DNA of 64,000 nt from Semisulcospira habei (GCA_036245525.1 BTPG01000001.1:216438059-216502058), one strand, 5' to 3'. Positions 1 to 10,476 are shown, counted from the first letter of the stretch. Notes: a model not told the origin generated them from the letters alone. Numbers and translations are program-made.

Positions 1-50
1 TATTTTGTATCACTGTGCTTTGATGTCCCTGTTTTATGTATATTTTGTAC

Positions 51-345
51 TTAGTTAGTCGTAGTTTTAGCAACGGCAGGTACGAAAAATGATATAGTCA
101 CTGACTGTGTTAATATCTTCACCGTTGTAAAATTATGAACAGACTTCAACACTTTAGAAAAATAATTTCTTACAGGATATCTTACAGGATACTGTGACAA
201 TGTGGGCAGATTCTGCATTTCAATTGGCAGCGAGTTCCACACACTTTGGGTTAAAAAGGTGAAAGAACGCTCCCCGACAGTTTTCATGTTAAGCTTCGGG
301 ATTTTAAAAAGTTTTTCACTGGAGGAATGGAGGGTATATGATGGC
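51..345 (-). pseudogene. LINE reverse transcriptase C-terminal fragment
   Basis: Read on the minus strand from about 345 to 51, the frame gives the end of a non-LTR retrotransposon polyprotein: a serine-rich stretch, then KIPKLNMKTVGERSF and the hallmark SVWNSLPIEMQNLPTLSQ. This 'vWNsLP' block ends many jockey/CR1-like LINE proteins. No catalytic RT motif is present, so it is a 5'-truncated 3' piece. A short internal duplication (cttacaggata twice, around 171-193) follows the block and probably destroys the normal end. The frame is open upstream of the first Met (287), so that Met is not a real start. The clade cannot be decided from so little sequence. Confidence 0.75.
61..145 (+). repeat. 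Retroelement 3' tail (CAACGG...CCGTTG type)
   Basis: Holds gcaacggcaggtacgaaaaat followed, about 50 bases on, by caccgttgtaaaatta. The same pair of blocks occurs near 7729-7808 (minus), 14745-14830 and 63765-63848. GCAACGG and CCGTTG can pair, giving a stem just before the AT-rich tail. It overlaps the minus-strand LINE fragment, so the two remnants are nested or fused. Confidence 0.55.
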
Positions 346-661
346 TGATAAACAAACAGCTTGGCAGAAAGGTACGGTGGGAGAGATCCGTCAAAATGCC
401 AGAGATGTTTACCCTTACGATTTTGGAGTAATTGCTTACGATTTTTGGCATAGATTACGCCACTACGATTTTTTTCACACTGTTACGATTATTTAAAACA
501 AAAACTACGATTTTTGAAATCATATTCCAATCCGCTTTTTTTTCATAGAAAGTGATCAAACAAAATCCTATTTCAAAACATAACCGGGTCCATGACCAGA
601 TCCAACATTAGTACATAAAATAATAATTTAGATGATTTCCTAATTTATCATTAATATTATA
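346..661. other. AT-rich stretch with repeated tACGATTTtt motif
   Basis: No coding signal. The word tacgatttt (or tacgattatt) recurs about five times between 416 and 515 at irregular spacing, forming a short degenerate repeat. The rest is AT-rich and unrecognised. Confidence 0.4.
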
Positions 662-1335
662 CGGGCAGTGGGCAGATGTTCACATCTGCACGGGACATAG
701 ACGACCCCGCCCTCCACGAGTCGCCTGCTGCCTTGCAGGCCTGGCCGCTTGGCTGCGGAAAGGCTAAGGGAGGAAACCCCTGACATCAAAGCCCCCGTGT
801 CTCCGGGGAAGGCTTTTGAGCCAGAGACTAGGACAAGGACAGTCTGATATAAAACCTACGACCCGAGGACCTCGATGCCATCGTCCCAGCTTGCTAGGCC
901 ATGGCAGATGAACCAAGGGTTTAAAGGGTGGGGCCAGTACTGCGCACACTGCACTCCACCAAAAAGCTCCACCGCGCAGGCTTTAGGAAACGTCCACGGA
1001 CCATGACACTGACCATTCCAAGTCCTGTAGCGACGGGCGAGGGGCGAAACGGCAGGTGAAAGATGTCACTGGAAGCCGCAGTCTCAAACCTGCATGCAGG
1101 CGGTTCAGGATATTGGTCGCCTGATGTTGACCTGGGGATGACAACATCACTCGGCACACCCTGAACGACCAAGCAGCCTTCTCTAGGGACAGCACTGCTT
1201 GCTCCACACGGAGAGGGGCCTAGAAAAGGTGGCCTAACAAAAGCTCGTCCCCTCGCAACCCCAGTTGGCTAGCCGCGGTCAACGGGCATCTTCTCCTGCG
1301 GTCAAAAAACAAGAAAGAATAACGGATCCACTCTC
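662..1335 (+). promoter_or_regulatory. Probable 5' untranslated region of LINE A
   Basis: Composition shifts sharply from AT-rich to GC-rich near 662 and stays so into the LINE A frame at 1336. No long frame exists here. LINEs of this type carry an internal promoter in a GC-rich 5' UTR, so I infer that role. The 5' boundary rests only on the composition change, and no promoter element is identified. Confidence 0.45.
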
Positions 1336-2130
1336 ATGACGACCACGACCGGACTCAACGTAGCATGCTGGAACGTCCGAACCATGCTCGACAAAGCAGA
1401 CAGCGGACGCCCTGAACGTCGCTCCGCCCTCATTGCCCATGAATTGCGGAGGTTAAACATCGACATCGCCGCGCTCAGCGAAGTACGCCTTCCGGACGAA
1501 GGCAGCCTCCAAGAACTTGGTGCTGGGTACATGCTCTACTGGTCAGGCAGGCCTGCATCAGAAAGACGGCTTTCAGGCGTGGGTTTCATGGTCAAGACAT
1601 CCATTGCGACTAAGCTGGAAAACCTACCAACGGGCCACTCAGACCGCATCATGTCCATGCGCCTCCCACTGAGACACCAGCAGCACGTCACCCTTCTCAG
1701 TGTGTACTCCCCAACCCTCCTGGCAGAGCCTGCTGAAAAGGACAAGTTTTACACTGACCTGCGCAGCCTCCTACAGAGTACCCCTGCAGACGACAAAGTC
1801 ATCATCCTTGGCGACTTCAACGCCAGAGTGGGCCAGGACTCTGAAGCCTGGAAAGGAGTCATCGGCAAGCATGGCGTGGGGAACTGCAATGACAATGGCC
1901 GCCTACTGTTGGAGTTCTGTGCGGAGCAGCAACTGGTCATCACCAACACTACTTTTCAGCAAAAGGACAGTCGAAAGACCACCTGGATGCATCCTCGCTC
2001 CAAACACTGGCACCTTATCGACTATGTCCTAGTGCGTCAGAGGGACCGCAGTGACGTCCTCCTCACCAGAGTGATGCCCAGCGCAGAGTGCCACACTGAC
2101 CACCGCCTTGTCCGCTGCAAACTCAGGCTC
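1336..2130 (+). other. AP-like endonuclease domain of LINE A
   Basis: Roughly residues 7-262 of LINE A. All expected metal-binding and catalytic positions of an exonuclease III/APE-type fold can be seen: N13, E49, D160, N162, D229, D255 and H256. This domain is absent from LINE B. Confidence 0.88.
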
Positions 2131-4478
2131 CACTTCAAGCCAAAACCCAAGAAATGGGGACCCCCCAAGAAAAAGCTTGATGTTGCCAGCCTTCAGCGTG
2201 ACGATGTGAAAGCTGCCTTTCAGACAGATTTACAGCGCAGGCTCAAAGACACAGCGGACCCAGTAGACTCCTCCCCTGAAACACTTTGGGAACAACTGAA
2301 AACTGCTATTGCAAAATCCTCTGCAGAAGTCTTGGGTTTCGCCAGAAAGAAGAACAAAGACTGGTTTGACGAAAACGATGTAGAGATCCAGGAACACCTA
2401 GCAAAAAAAAGAGCCGCCCATCAGGCCCACCTAGCCCAGCCTTCCTGCCCTGTGAAGAAGTCTGCCTTCCGCCTCGTCTGCAGCAGTCTCCAGCGCAAGA
2501 TCAGAGATCTCCAAAATGAGTGGTGGACCAGACTTGCACAGAGGACCCAGCTTTGTGCTGACAATGGTGACTACAGGGGCTTCTACGAAGCACTGAAAGC
2601 AGTGTATGGCCCCAGGCACCTGGTACAAAGTCCCCTGCGAAGCGCGAATGGCCAGGCACTCCTCACAGATAATACCTCCATCTTGAACCGCTGGTCGGAA
2701 TACTTTCAGAGCCTCTTCAGCGCTGAGCGCACTGTTCAAGAAGCAGTCGTCCTACAAATCCCACACCTCCCAGTAAAGGTTGAATTGGACGAACCACCCA
2801 CCGCTGAAGAGACCCTCACAGCCATCCACCAGCTCAAGAGTGGCAAAGCAGCAGGCATTGATGGAATACCGCCAGAGATCTGGAAACATGGAGGCACAGC
2901 ACTGCACAACAAGCTCCATGACCTCTTTCTCTGCTGCTGGGAGGAAGGAACACTACCAAAAGATCTCCGTGATGCAGTCGTTATCACCCTGTACAAGAAC
3001 AAAGGCGAGAAGTCTGACTGTTCCAACTATCGGGGAATTACCCTGCTGTCCATTGCTGGGAAAATCCTTGCAAGGCTGCTCCTGAATCGGCTGGTACCTG
3101 CCATCGCTGAAGACCAACTCCCAGAGGGCCAGTGTGGCTTCAGAGCAAACAGGAGCACCACCGATATGGTCTTTGTGCTGAGACAGCTACAGGAGAAGTG
3201 CCGCGAGCAGAACAGAGGGCTGTACGTAACATTTGTCGACCTAACAAAAGCGTTCGACACTGTTGCGCAGGCAAGGCATGTGGCAGATCCTGGAGCGACT
3301 TGGCTGTCCCCCAAAGTTCCTCAACATGATTGTCCAGCTACACGAGGACCAGCAAGGCCAGGTCAGACTCAACAATGACCTCTCAGAACCATTCCCTATT
3401 CTCAACGGCGTAAAGCAGGGCTGCGTGTTGGCACCGACCCTCTTCACCATCTTTTTTAGCATGATGTTGAAGCAGGCCACAGTGGACCTCGATGATGACG
3501 ATGCAGTGTACATCAGGTATCGTCTCGATGGCAGCCTGTTCAACCTCAGACGACTGCAGGCCCACACGAAATCCCTAGACCAACTGATTCGTGAGCTGCT
3601 TTTTGCTGATGATGCTGCCCTCGTTGCACACACAGAGAGAGCCCTGCAGCGCATCACGTCTTGCTTCGCAGATGCTGCCCAGCTCTTTGGACTCGAGGTC
3701 AGTCTGAAAAAGACAGAGGTCCTCCATCAGCCGGCACCCAAGACAGTGTATCGCCCTCCTCACATCACCATTGGCGAGTCTGAACTAAAGTCAGTGCACC
3801 AGTTTACTTACCTTGGCTGCATTATCACGTCGGACGCCAAGCTGGACAAGGAGCTTGACAGCAGGCTGGCAAAAGCGAACAGCGCTTTCGGGCGACTTTT
3901 CAAGCGGGTGTGGCACAATCAACAGCTGAAAACAGGCACCAAGATCAGCGTGTACAGAGCTGTGGTCCTCACCACCCTGCTGTATGGTTCCGAGTCCTGG
4001 GCCCTCTACCGCAGCCAACTACGACTCCTCGAACGCTTCCACCAGCGCTGCCTGCGTACCATCCTGGGCATTCACTGGAGTGACTATGTCACCAACGTCG
4101 AGGTCCTTGAACAGGCTGAAACTGTGAGCATCGAGGCTTTGCTGCTGCGGACACAGCTCCGCTGGGCGGGGCATGTCTCCAGGATGGAGGATCATCGCCT
4201 ACCAAAGATCACCCTGTTCGGCGAGCTTGCTACTGGACACCGTGACAGAGGGGCACCAAAGAAGAGATACAAAGACTGTCTCAAAAAGTCACTTAGTGCC
4301 TGCCAAATCGACCACCACCAGTGGTCTTCGCTTGCTGCGGACCGTGACACCTGGCGCTCCACCATTTACAAGGCAGCTGTCTCCTTTGAGGACTCTCACA
4401 GAGCTAGCCTTAAGGACAAGCGGCTCAGGAGAAAAAACAGAGATGCCGCAGCTCAGAACCCTGTCTATACCTTCCCCT

Positions 4479-4541
4479 GCAGCCACTGCGGTCGAACCTG
4501 CCTGTCTCGGATTGGCCTCCGCAGCCACGAACAAGCCTGCA
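4479..4541 (+). other. C-terminal zinc finger of LINE A
   Basis: Spacing is C-x2-C, a further Cys in RTC, then SRIGLRSH-x4-C: a C2H2-like finger whose last ligand is Cys. LINE B has the matching CPHCPRRCGSRIGLASH-x3-H at 6623-6685 with a standard final His. The role is presumably binding of nucleic acid during integration. Confidence 0.75.
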
Positions 4542-4564
4542 GACGTCGTGGGCAACTCCTATAA

Positions 4565-6690
4565 AATCTTCGTTCGCGAAGTCAAGCCAAGAGAGATATC
4601 AAAACTGTTGATGAGAACAATGAAGAGATCAACAAGCAACTGGAGCAAAAGCGCAGTGCCTTCATCAAGTGGCAGAACGACATCAACTCCTTGTCCAAGA
4701 AAGACCGCTTCAAACACCTCCAGAGAAAAGCCCAGAGAGAGCTCCGCAACATGCAGGACACCTGGTGGGACGGCAAAGCAAAAGAACTTGAACACTTTGC
4801 TGAATCCAGCAACCCCAAGGAGTTTTTCAGCGCTATGAAAGCTGTCTACGGCCCTGCCAGACCCAGCACAACCCCTCTCCTTTCCGCCGACGGCTTCACC
4901 TTGCTAAAGGACAAAGGCAGCATCACTGAGCGCTGGAGAGAACACTTCTCAAATCTGCTGAACCTGCCTTCCACTGTCAATCCCGCGGCCCTGGACATGA
5001 TTCCCCACAAGCCGACACTGGATGACCTTGACCTCCCGCCAACCCTGGACGAGGTCAAGAAAGCGATCAACCAGACTAGCTCCGGCAAGGCTGCAGGCAT
5101 GGACGGCATCCCCGCAGAGCTCTTCAAGGCAGTTGGACCTGAGACCCTTGATGCCTTCCTCAACATTCTGACATGCATCTGGGCAGAGGAGAACACAAAT
5201 GCCACAGGAATTTAGAGATGCTACAATCGTCTCCCTGTTTAAGAACAAGGGCAGCAAAGCAGACTGTGCCAATTACCGAGGGATCTCCCTTCAGACCCGG
5301 CCGCAGCACAGTCGACATGGTCTTCTCTGTGAGACAGGTCCAGGAGAAATGCATTAAGCAGCACATGGACCTCTACGCTGTCTTCATAGGTCTGACCAAA
5401 GCATTCGACACCGTGAACAGAGAAGCGCTTTGGGTCATCCTCGCAAAGCTCGGCTGCCCCAGGAAGTTCACCAACATCATCCGCCTCTTCCATGATGGAA
5501 TGGTAGGAGTTGTCCAGTCAAACGGCGACACATCCGCACCCTTCGACATTTCCAACGGTGTGAAACAAGGTTGTGTTCTTGCCCCCGTGATGTTCAACCT
5601 GTTCTTCATGTGTGTCCTGACCCATGCAGTACGCGACCTTGAGAAGGGGGTGTACCTGAAGTACTGACAAGACGGCTCTCTCTTTGACCTCCGTCGACTG
5701 AACGCCAGGACCAAGACCATCGAGAGACTGATCCTTGAGGCGTTGTTTGCCGATGACTGTGCGCTGATGGCGCACACGGAGTCCGACCTCCAGACCATCG
5801 TCATCAGGTTCTCGGAAGCCTCTCGACTGTTTGGCCTCACCATCAGTCTCAGCAAGACCGAGGTCTTGCACCAACCAGCCCCAGGCACAAGAGCCCCCCC
5901 CCCCCCCCCCCCCCAAAGTGTACATCGAAGGCACCGAGCTGAAGACTATCGACCAGTTCAGGTACCTTGGGAGCATCATCTCTTCTGACGGTACTATCGA
6001 CAAGGAAATCGCAGCTCGCATCAGCAAAGCCAGCCAAGCCCTGGGTCGCCTGCGCACTCGTGTGTTGAATAACAACAACGTCAAGCTCTCCACCAAGATC
6101 AAAGTCTACAAGGCAGTAGTTCTCCCCAGCCTCCTCTACGGCTGTGAGTCATGGACGCTGTACAGAAAGCACCTCAAGCAGCTTGAACATTTCCACATGA
6201 GATCCCTGCGCTCACTCATGGGCATCAAATGGCAAGACAAGGGGACAAACCTGGAAGTCCTGGACAATGCTGGTTTAGTGAGTGTTGAAGCCTTGATCTT
6301 AAAGACACAACTCCGCTGGACAGGTCATGTCATACGCATGGATGATTCTCGCATGCCACGCCAACTCCTGTATGGTGCACTCTCAAAAGGCCACAGGAAG
6401 CAGAGACGGTCAAATAAACGCTTCAAAGACTGCATAAGAGACAGCCTCAAGCACTGCGTCTTCCCGGTAAAGGAACTTGAAGCACAAGCACAAGACAGAT
6501 CCGGCTGGCGTGCAGCCACCAGGAAAGCCTGCACGCTCTTTGAACACAATCGGCGCGAAGGGATCACCAGTGCTAGAGCTCGCAGAAAGACAGCGTCGAC
6601 TCTCCCCACAGCTACGTTCCAGTGCCCCCATTGCCCTCGCAGGTGTGGCTCCAGGATTGGCTTGGCCAGCCACACCCGCACCCACAAATA
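4565..6690 (+). pseudogene. LINE B: 5'-truncated, multiply broken reverse transcriptase
   Basis: A second LINE of the same family starts within a few bases of LINE A's stop codon. It lacks the endonuclease and opens in the linker (VDENNEEINKQLEQKRSAF; compare FDENDVEIQ in A). Lesions seen: (1) about one extra base near 5199, so the frame ends at 5215 just before QEFRDATIVSLFKNKG; (2) roughly 94 nt missing near 5287 relative to A, removing the segment between NYRGIS and FRPGRST; (3) motif A reads FIGLTKAFD, with Gly (5388-5390) in place of the catalytic Asp; (4) a TGA at 5665-5667 where A has an Arg codon; (5) a 21-C run at 5894-5914 across which the frame changes. FADD (5746-5757), NGVKQGCVLAP and the terminal zinc finger survive. 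It is certainly inactive. Confidence 0.92.
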
Positions 6691-6960
6691 GAAGTCATGC
6701 ACAATGACGACATCATCGGTTTCGATGGTCTACCCATTATAAAATTATCAAAACTCACGAGTTGCAAGCAGTATAACTTTATATACTCAGTCATGAGCCC
6801 CGCAATTTCTGAAACCACTTACAGTATCTGTGTTACTTTTGACGGCTGGGGATCTTTGTCAGTCCAAGTTTACAATGATTTCAGTCAAACACGCAGTCCG
6901 CGTTCTCTGACCGTGCTGGGGACATCTGTTGCCAGTCTCATGCCGGGATGTTGCATGTGC
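6691..6960 (+). other. Probable LINE B 3' UTR, otherwise unrecognised
   Basis: Follows the LINE B stop and runs to the CAAAT repeat. No domain, hairpin or coding frame of note. Reading it as LINE B 3' UTR with the CAAAT run as its tail is plausible but unproven. Confidence 0.3.
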
Positions 6961-7050
6961 CGGCTCTCATCAAATCACTTCAAATCAAATCAAATCAAAT
7001 AAAATCAAATCAAATCAAATCAAATCAAATCAAATCAAACCAAATCAAAC
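6961..7050. repeat. (CAAAT)n microsatellite
   Basis: About 16 copies of the pentamer CAAAT with a few substitutions. Such simple tails commonly mark the 3' end of RTE-like LINEs and SINEs. Confidence 0.9.
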
Positions 7051-7084
7051 CCTGCACTGCAATTTACAGAATATGTACGAAATT

Positions 7085-7267
7085 AAGTAAGCAGAAATGA
7101 AATGAAACTTTATTTCTCAAGGATAAATGATTAGGTACACAGACCTTTTTTCAATCATGTCCTTGCACACGCACTCACACAACACTGACACGCGCGTGAT
7201 ATATAAACCTAATTAAAATGGAAAGAAAAAACGTGATCATCAAAAGGCTAATTTAGCACACACACAC

Positions 7268-7363
<96 letters not shown>

Positions 7364-7660
7364 AGAACCTGATTTAAACATGAACGTTAAAAACTTAGTC
7401 TGAACAATAACAGCAACAACAAACTCGGCAATACAACTCAATGCGCTCGAGTCACGCCGACACAACTACACAACTATGGGCTTAAGTTTCTTTCAGCTGC
7501 CGAAATAAGCGGGCCCTGAATGTGGACAAAGACGGAGCCTCGGTAATATCGATCGGCAACAAATTCCATAGCTTGGCTCCTGAGTAAGACAAACTAGTTT
7601 TGAATATATCGAGGCGCGGCCTTGGTATGGATAGCTTGTTCCTCGCCGTTTTATATGGCG
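7085..7660 (-). pseudogene. LINE C-terminal fragment with 3' UTR
   Basis: On the minus strand from about 7650 to 7487 the frame reads ARNKLSIPRPRLDIFKTS, then LSYSGAKLWNLLPIDITEAP and a stretch ending FRQLKET before a TAA. This matches the terminal block of jockey/CR1-type LINE proteins (SYSGAKLWNLLP corresponds to the usual 'vWNsLP'). Below the stop lies a 3' UTR interrupted by an AC microsatellite, and a tail at 7125-7085 reading gagaaataaagtttcatttc on the minus strand. It is a 5'-truncated insertion, of a different subfamily from the piece at 51-345. Confidence 0.72.
7255..7361. repeat. (AC)n microsatellite
   Basis: About 50 dinucleotides with one early CG interruption, inside the 3' UTR of the minus-strand LINE fragment. 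Confidence 0.97.
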
Positions 7661-7667
7661 TATGAGA

Positions 7668-7731
<64 letters not shown>
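7668..7731. repeat. (ATG)n microsatellite
   Basis: About 20 GAT/ATG triplets with one single-base interruption. On the minus strand it directly follows the AATAAAGTTTCAT tail of the neighbouring retroelement, so it is probably that element's target-primed tail. Confidence 0.95.
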
Positions 7732-7732
<1 letters not shown>

Positions 7733-7808
7733 ACTTTATTTTTCAACGGTAAAAAGTTTTGACAGAAACAAATCGTCATTTTACAAACTTGCCGTTGCTA
7801 ACATCTAC
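7729..7808 (-). repeat. Retroelement 3' tail
   Basis: Minus strand reads tagcaacggcaagtttgtaa and later ccgttgaaaaataaagttt, then runs into (CAT)n. Same family as the tails at 61-145, 14745-14830 and 63765-63848. Contains an AATAAA. Confidence 0.7.
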
Positions 7809-7894
7809 ACCATAAAAAAAGGAGAAACTATAAAAATATACATACATACAAAATCGAATATTATCATTATATACAGGAAAAATAATAACACTCA

Positions 7895-8000
7895 TCACAC
7901 ACACATGCACACACGCACGCACGCGCGCGCGTCGCTCAAACATACACCCACACGCACAAACAAACACGAGCACACACACACGCGTCCGCACACACATACC
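7895..8000. repeat. Imperfect CA/CG-rich microsatellite
   Basis: Degenerate ACAC/ACGC runs; a decayed (AC)n tract. Confidence 0.8.
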
Positions 8001-8118
8001 AACCATCTGCATGAACTACATGAGGCATAGGAGATATTACAGTACCTGAAAGAAGTACCAAGTTTGACTCATCAGGTAATAGAAAGTTTTGTTTTTAAAA
8101 TTCCTGGTGAGGTAATAA

Positions 8119-8124
<6 letters not shown>

Positions 8125-8159
<35 letters not shown>
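8125..8159. repeat. (GA)n microsatellite
   Basis: About 17 GA dinucleotides. A 13-base G run follows at 8225-8238. Confidence 0.95.
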
Positions 8160-8161
<2 letters not shown>

Positions 8162-8303
8162 TCTGGCAGGGTGTATATTTTTACTTAATTTCCGATGCGT
8201 CGTCGGCTCTTGGCAAAGGAGGGTTGGGGGGGGGGGGTGTCTGCACGTGCAGTTTGCTGCGTTTTCATTACTACTCCCCTTTTCCCTTTCTGCTAAAGAG
8301 TTG

Positions 8304-8427
8304 GGGCCAGTTGCATGTCAGCTTAGTCCTGCAACAGCGACTACGCAAGGTGCGCGCTATAGTTGTTAGCGGGGCACCGTGCTTAGTGGCTGGTGCAGGA
8401 CTAAGCTCGCTCATGCAACTGGCCCTT
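8304..8427. repeat. Foldback element, copy 1
   Basis: ggggccagttgcatg near the left end is mirrored by catgcaactggcccttgg at the right end, and cttagtcctgca by tgcaggactaag inside. A second copy lies at 43092-43166, sharing gcttagtggctggygcagga and gctcgctcatgcaactggcc. A small interspersed palindromic element, probably a MITE; no target duplication was identified. Confidence 0.7.
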
Positions 8428-8782
8428 GGTTATTTGCGCTTAACGCTGGGCGTGCTATCTGCCGACCTTTTGCTGAAGAAACAAGGGCAGATAATCAGCA
8501 CTGAGTCCGGTCGCAGGCATAATAATTATGACTGCACTGCAGATAGCGCCAATGAAGAGCAAACAAAACGACACAAATTCAATATATAGACGAAACCATT
8601 TTTTTTTTTAAAGAAATAAAAGGCCAGGAATGACAAAAAGGAAGAATAAGGAGAACTGAGTAACAATTGTTTACCTTTCCTTTCCTCTTCTCCTTTTTAT
8701 TTCTCAAACGCTCGGGAATCCAACCTGTTTTTACTGCATGTTTGCTTATCTGCATAGAACTCATGTAGCACACAGTTAGTCT
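8428..8782. other. No recognised feature
   Basis: Mixed-composition sequence with a short A-rich stretch (8598-8620). No gene, RNA or repeat seen. Confidence 0.4.
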
Positions 8783-8906
8783 GCCTTGATTCGCTGTCAC
8801 AACAGCTGCAGCGTGTGGAGACAGACACTGAACCAGTGTGCGCCTTGATTCGCTGTCACATCAGCTGCAGCGTGTGGAGACAGACACTGGCCGGAACCAG
8901 TGTGCG
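8783..8906. repeat. Direct duplication of about 60 bp
   Basis: gccttgattcgctgtcacaa starts a block ending gaaccagtgtgcg (8783-8841). The block recurs at 8842-8906 with one substitution and a 6-base insertion (ggccgg region). Confidence 0.9.
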
Positions 8907-8949
8907 CATGTAGGGGATAGATGAGTGTAGGAATGCTCCAGGAAATTAG

Positions 8950-9130
8950 TTAACCCATTCAGGCCTGACGCACTACAGCAGGAGAAAGGTCGACCATGAT
9001 TGTCGGCGCCAAGCTAATCTGGCACTACCCTTGAATTATCATGGTCGATCCATCTCCTGCAGCAGGTGCATAGTCGTTAGATGACGCCTCCAAAATTTGG
9101 GAAATACGTGCGTCGGGCTGAATGAGGTAA
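8950..9130. mobile_element. P1 palindromic MITE
   Basis: Begins TTAACCCATTCAGGCC at 8950 and ends gtcgggctgaatgaggTAA, so the ends are inverted and the right TTAA has decayed. The core shows caagctaatctggcacta and gaattatcatggtcg; most of the left half of the hairpin has been deleted. TTAA plus CCC ends resemble piggyBac-type transposons (family knowledge). No transposase is encoded. Confidence 0.8.
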
Positions 9131-9885
9131 TCATTTTGTACAATTGTCCTGTGTGATTGTCACGTTTGTAGCTGCATTAGATGGGGTGTAGGGGGCTCTG
9201 GATAGAGGTAGTACCTTTGCTGTTCGGCAGCTGCGTCCTACATAGGACGGACGGGCATCACTGGTCCTCATCCATCTCCTTAAACCTCTCACGTGCTGGC
9301 TCCAAGCGCCACACCCTGGCAAACCACCTCAGCTGGTGGGCTAAACCACGTGAGGGGGTGGTGTTCACATTGCACCACTAGGCGGATGAGCTGTTTCTGA
9401 CAGCCAACGGCTAGAGGACGGAGGAGATCAGGCTTGATCCAACGGCCAAAATGTGGGGGAGTAAACCCTTCAAATCAGGAGTGGAGCCCCGAAGGCAGAC
9501 AGCTGCCTGTATTCACGCACTGTTCTGGCAGCTCCTGCAGCCAAACTGGTGCCAAACGTACTGCTTTGCATTCCTTTGGATACATCAGCGAGGCCGAGAG
9601 GGGGGATCTTGACGACTGGGCATCCCAGGATCTCCACACACTTCGCCCAGGCTTGCGCCCTGGAGAGGTCACTCCAGTGACTGTCCCAGCAAGCGCATAT
9701 ACTCCATTGTCTTCCGAGACAGGATGCCAAACAGCTGCATTTTGATATTATCGTCCGACACGATACGGGCACGATGTTCCACTTTCAAAATCACAACAGG
9801 CAGTTTCATACCACTTCTGCCCTTATAAAATGGCAAAACATGTCCATTTTGTTGTTGTTGTTGTTTGTTAGAAAAGCGAGATTTT
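9131..9885. other. No recognised gene; GC-richer unannotated sequence
   Basis: 9181-9750 is GC-richer than its flanks and has modest open frames on both strands, none with a motif I know. It could be the 5' part of an unrecognised retroelement, but there is no direct evidence. A short (GTT)n occurs near 9850. Confidence 0.35.
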
Positions 9886-9889
9886 CATT

Positions 9890-10018
9890 GTTACACACTA
9901 AAGAGCAAAAGAAATGCAGCATTCAGTTTGGAATCATCGGAAACACTTCAGTGTGTGATGTAGAGGACACTTTAGTGTTTCTGATGATTCCAAAAATGTC
10001 GCATTTATTATGCTCGTC
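9890..10018. repeat. Foldback element P4, copy 1
   Basis: gagcaaaagaaatgc and ttggaatcatcggaaacact are mirrored by agtgtttctgatgattccaa and gcatttattatgctc. A related foldback sits at 18436-18506 with the same gagcaaaagaaatgcgaca ends. Likely a MITE family different from the TTAA group. Confidence 0.75.
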
Positions 10019-10138
10019 AGCATACAAACAGGGGCATATTGGCTTTCGCTAAGTAACAGTAAAATGATACCATTTGATCAGAGGGTAGCGTATTTGATAT
10101 TATATACAAAGCACAAGTCACCACATCCCCCTTGAGTT

Positions 10139-10429
10139 CATTCGCGGTCAGCCGCATCCGGATGCGCGGCTTATGCCTGTTCCATGTGTACACCCGGCCT
10201 ATGCCTGCTCCATGTGTACACCCGGCCTATGCCTGTTCCATGTGTACACCCGGCCTATGCCTGCTCCATGTGTACACCCGGCCTATGCCTGCTCCATGTG
10301 TACACCCGGCCTATGCCTGCTCCATGTGTACACCCGGCCTATGCCTGCTCCATGTGTACACCCGGCCTATGCCTGCTCCATGTGTACACCCGGCCTATGC
10401 CGCGCATCCGGATGCGGCTGCCGCGAATG
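10139..10429. repeat. 28-bp minisatellite framed by inverted repeats
   Basis: Eight copies of a 28-bp unit (catgtgtacacccggcctat plus gcctgctc) fill 10172-10398. They lie between cattcgcggtcagccgcatc (10139) and its inverse (10399-10429), each of which also contains the palindrome GCATCCGGATGC. The layout resembles small molluscan elements with tandem-repeat cores. The unit is not a multiple of 3 and all three frames are open, which argues against coding. Confidence 0.9.
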
Positions 10430-10441
10430 CCGAGTTAAGCC

Positions 10442-10476
10442 ATGGGGGGGGGGGGGGTGTGGGGGGGGGGGGGGTG
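10442..10476. repeat. Poly-G runs
   Basis: Two G runs of 13-15 bases separated by tgt. Confidence 0.95.

Larger units (their letters stand above)
1336..4564 (+). pseudogene. LINE A: endonuclease-reverse transcriptase polyprotein with one frameshift
   Basis: Non-LTR retrotransposon ORF2. Frame 1 (1336 to about 3262) begins with an AP-type endonuclease: CWNVRTML (N13), SEVRL (E49), GDFNARVG (D160, N162), HLIDYVL (D229) and TDHRLV (D255, H256), which should nick target DNA. The RT follows: SGKAAGIDGIP, then NYRGITLLS, CGFRANRST and motif A FVDLTKAFDTV with catalytic D635. Right after this the frame moves by one base near 3263-3278: 16 nt stand where LINE B has 15. The other frame (3263-4564) continues with LERLGCPPKF, NGVKQGCVLAP, FADD at 3602-3613, and a C-terminal zinc finger beginning CSHCGRTC at 4478. 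Catalytic residues all look intact, so one insertion is the only visible lesion; an assembly error is possible. Clade is uncertain, perhaps RTE-like. The 1336 ATG directly precedes the endonuclease. Confidence 0.93.

Noticed and set aside
7253..7465. Cys-Val repeat protein
   Set aside because: Translation of the (AC)n microsatellite inside a LINE 3' UTR.
9434..9772. Open frames on both strands as a host gene
   Set aside because: About 100 codons, no recognisable motif, both strands equally open; kept only as unannotated sequence.
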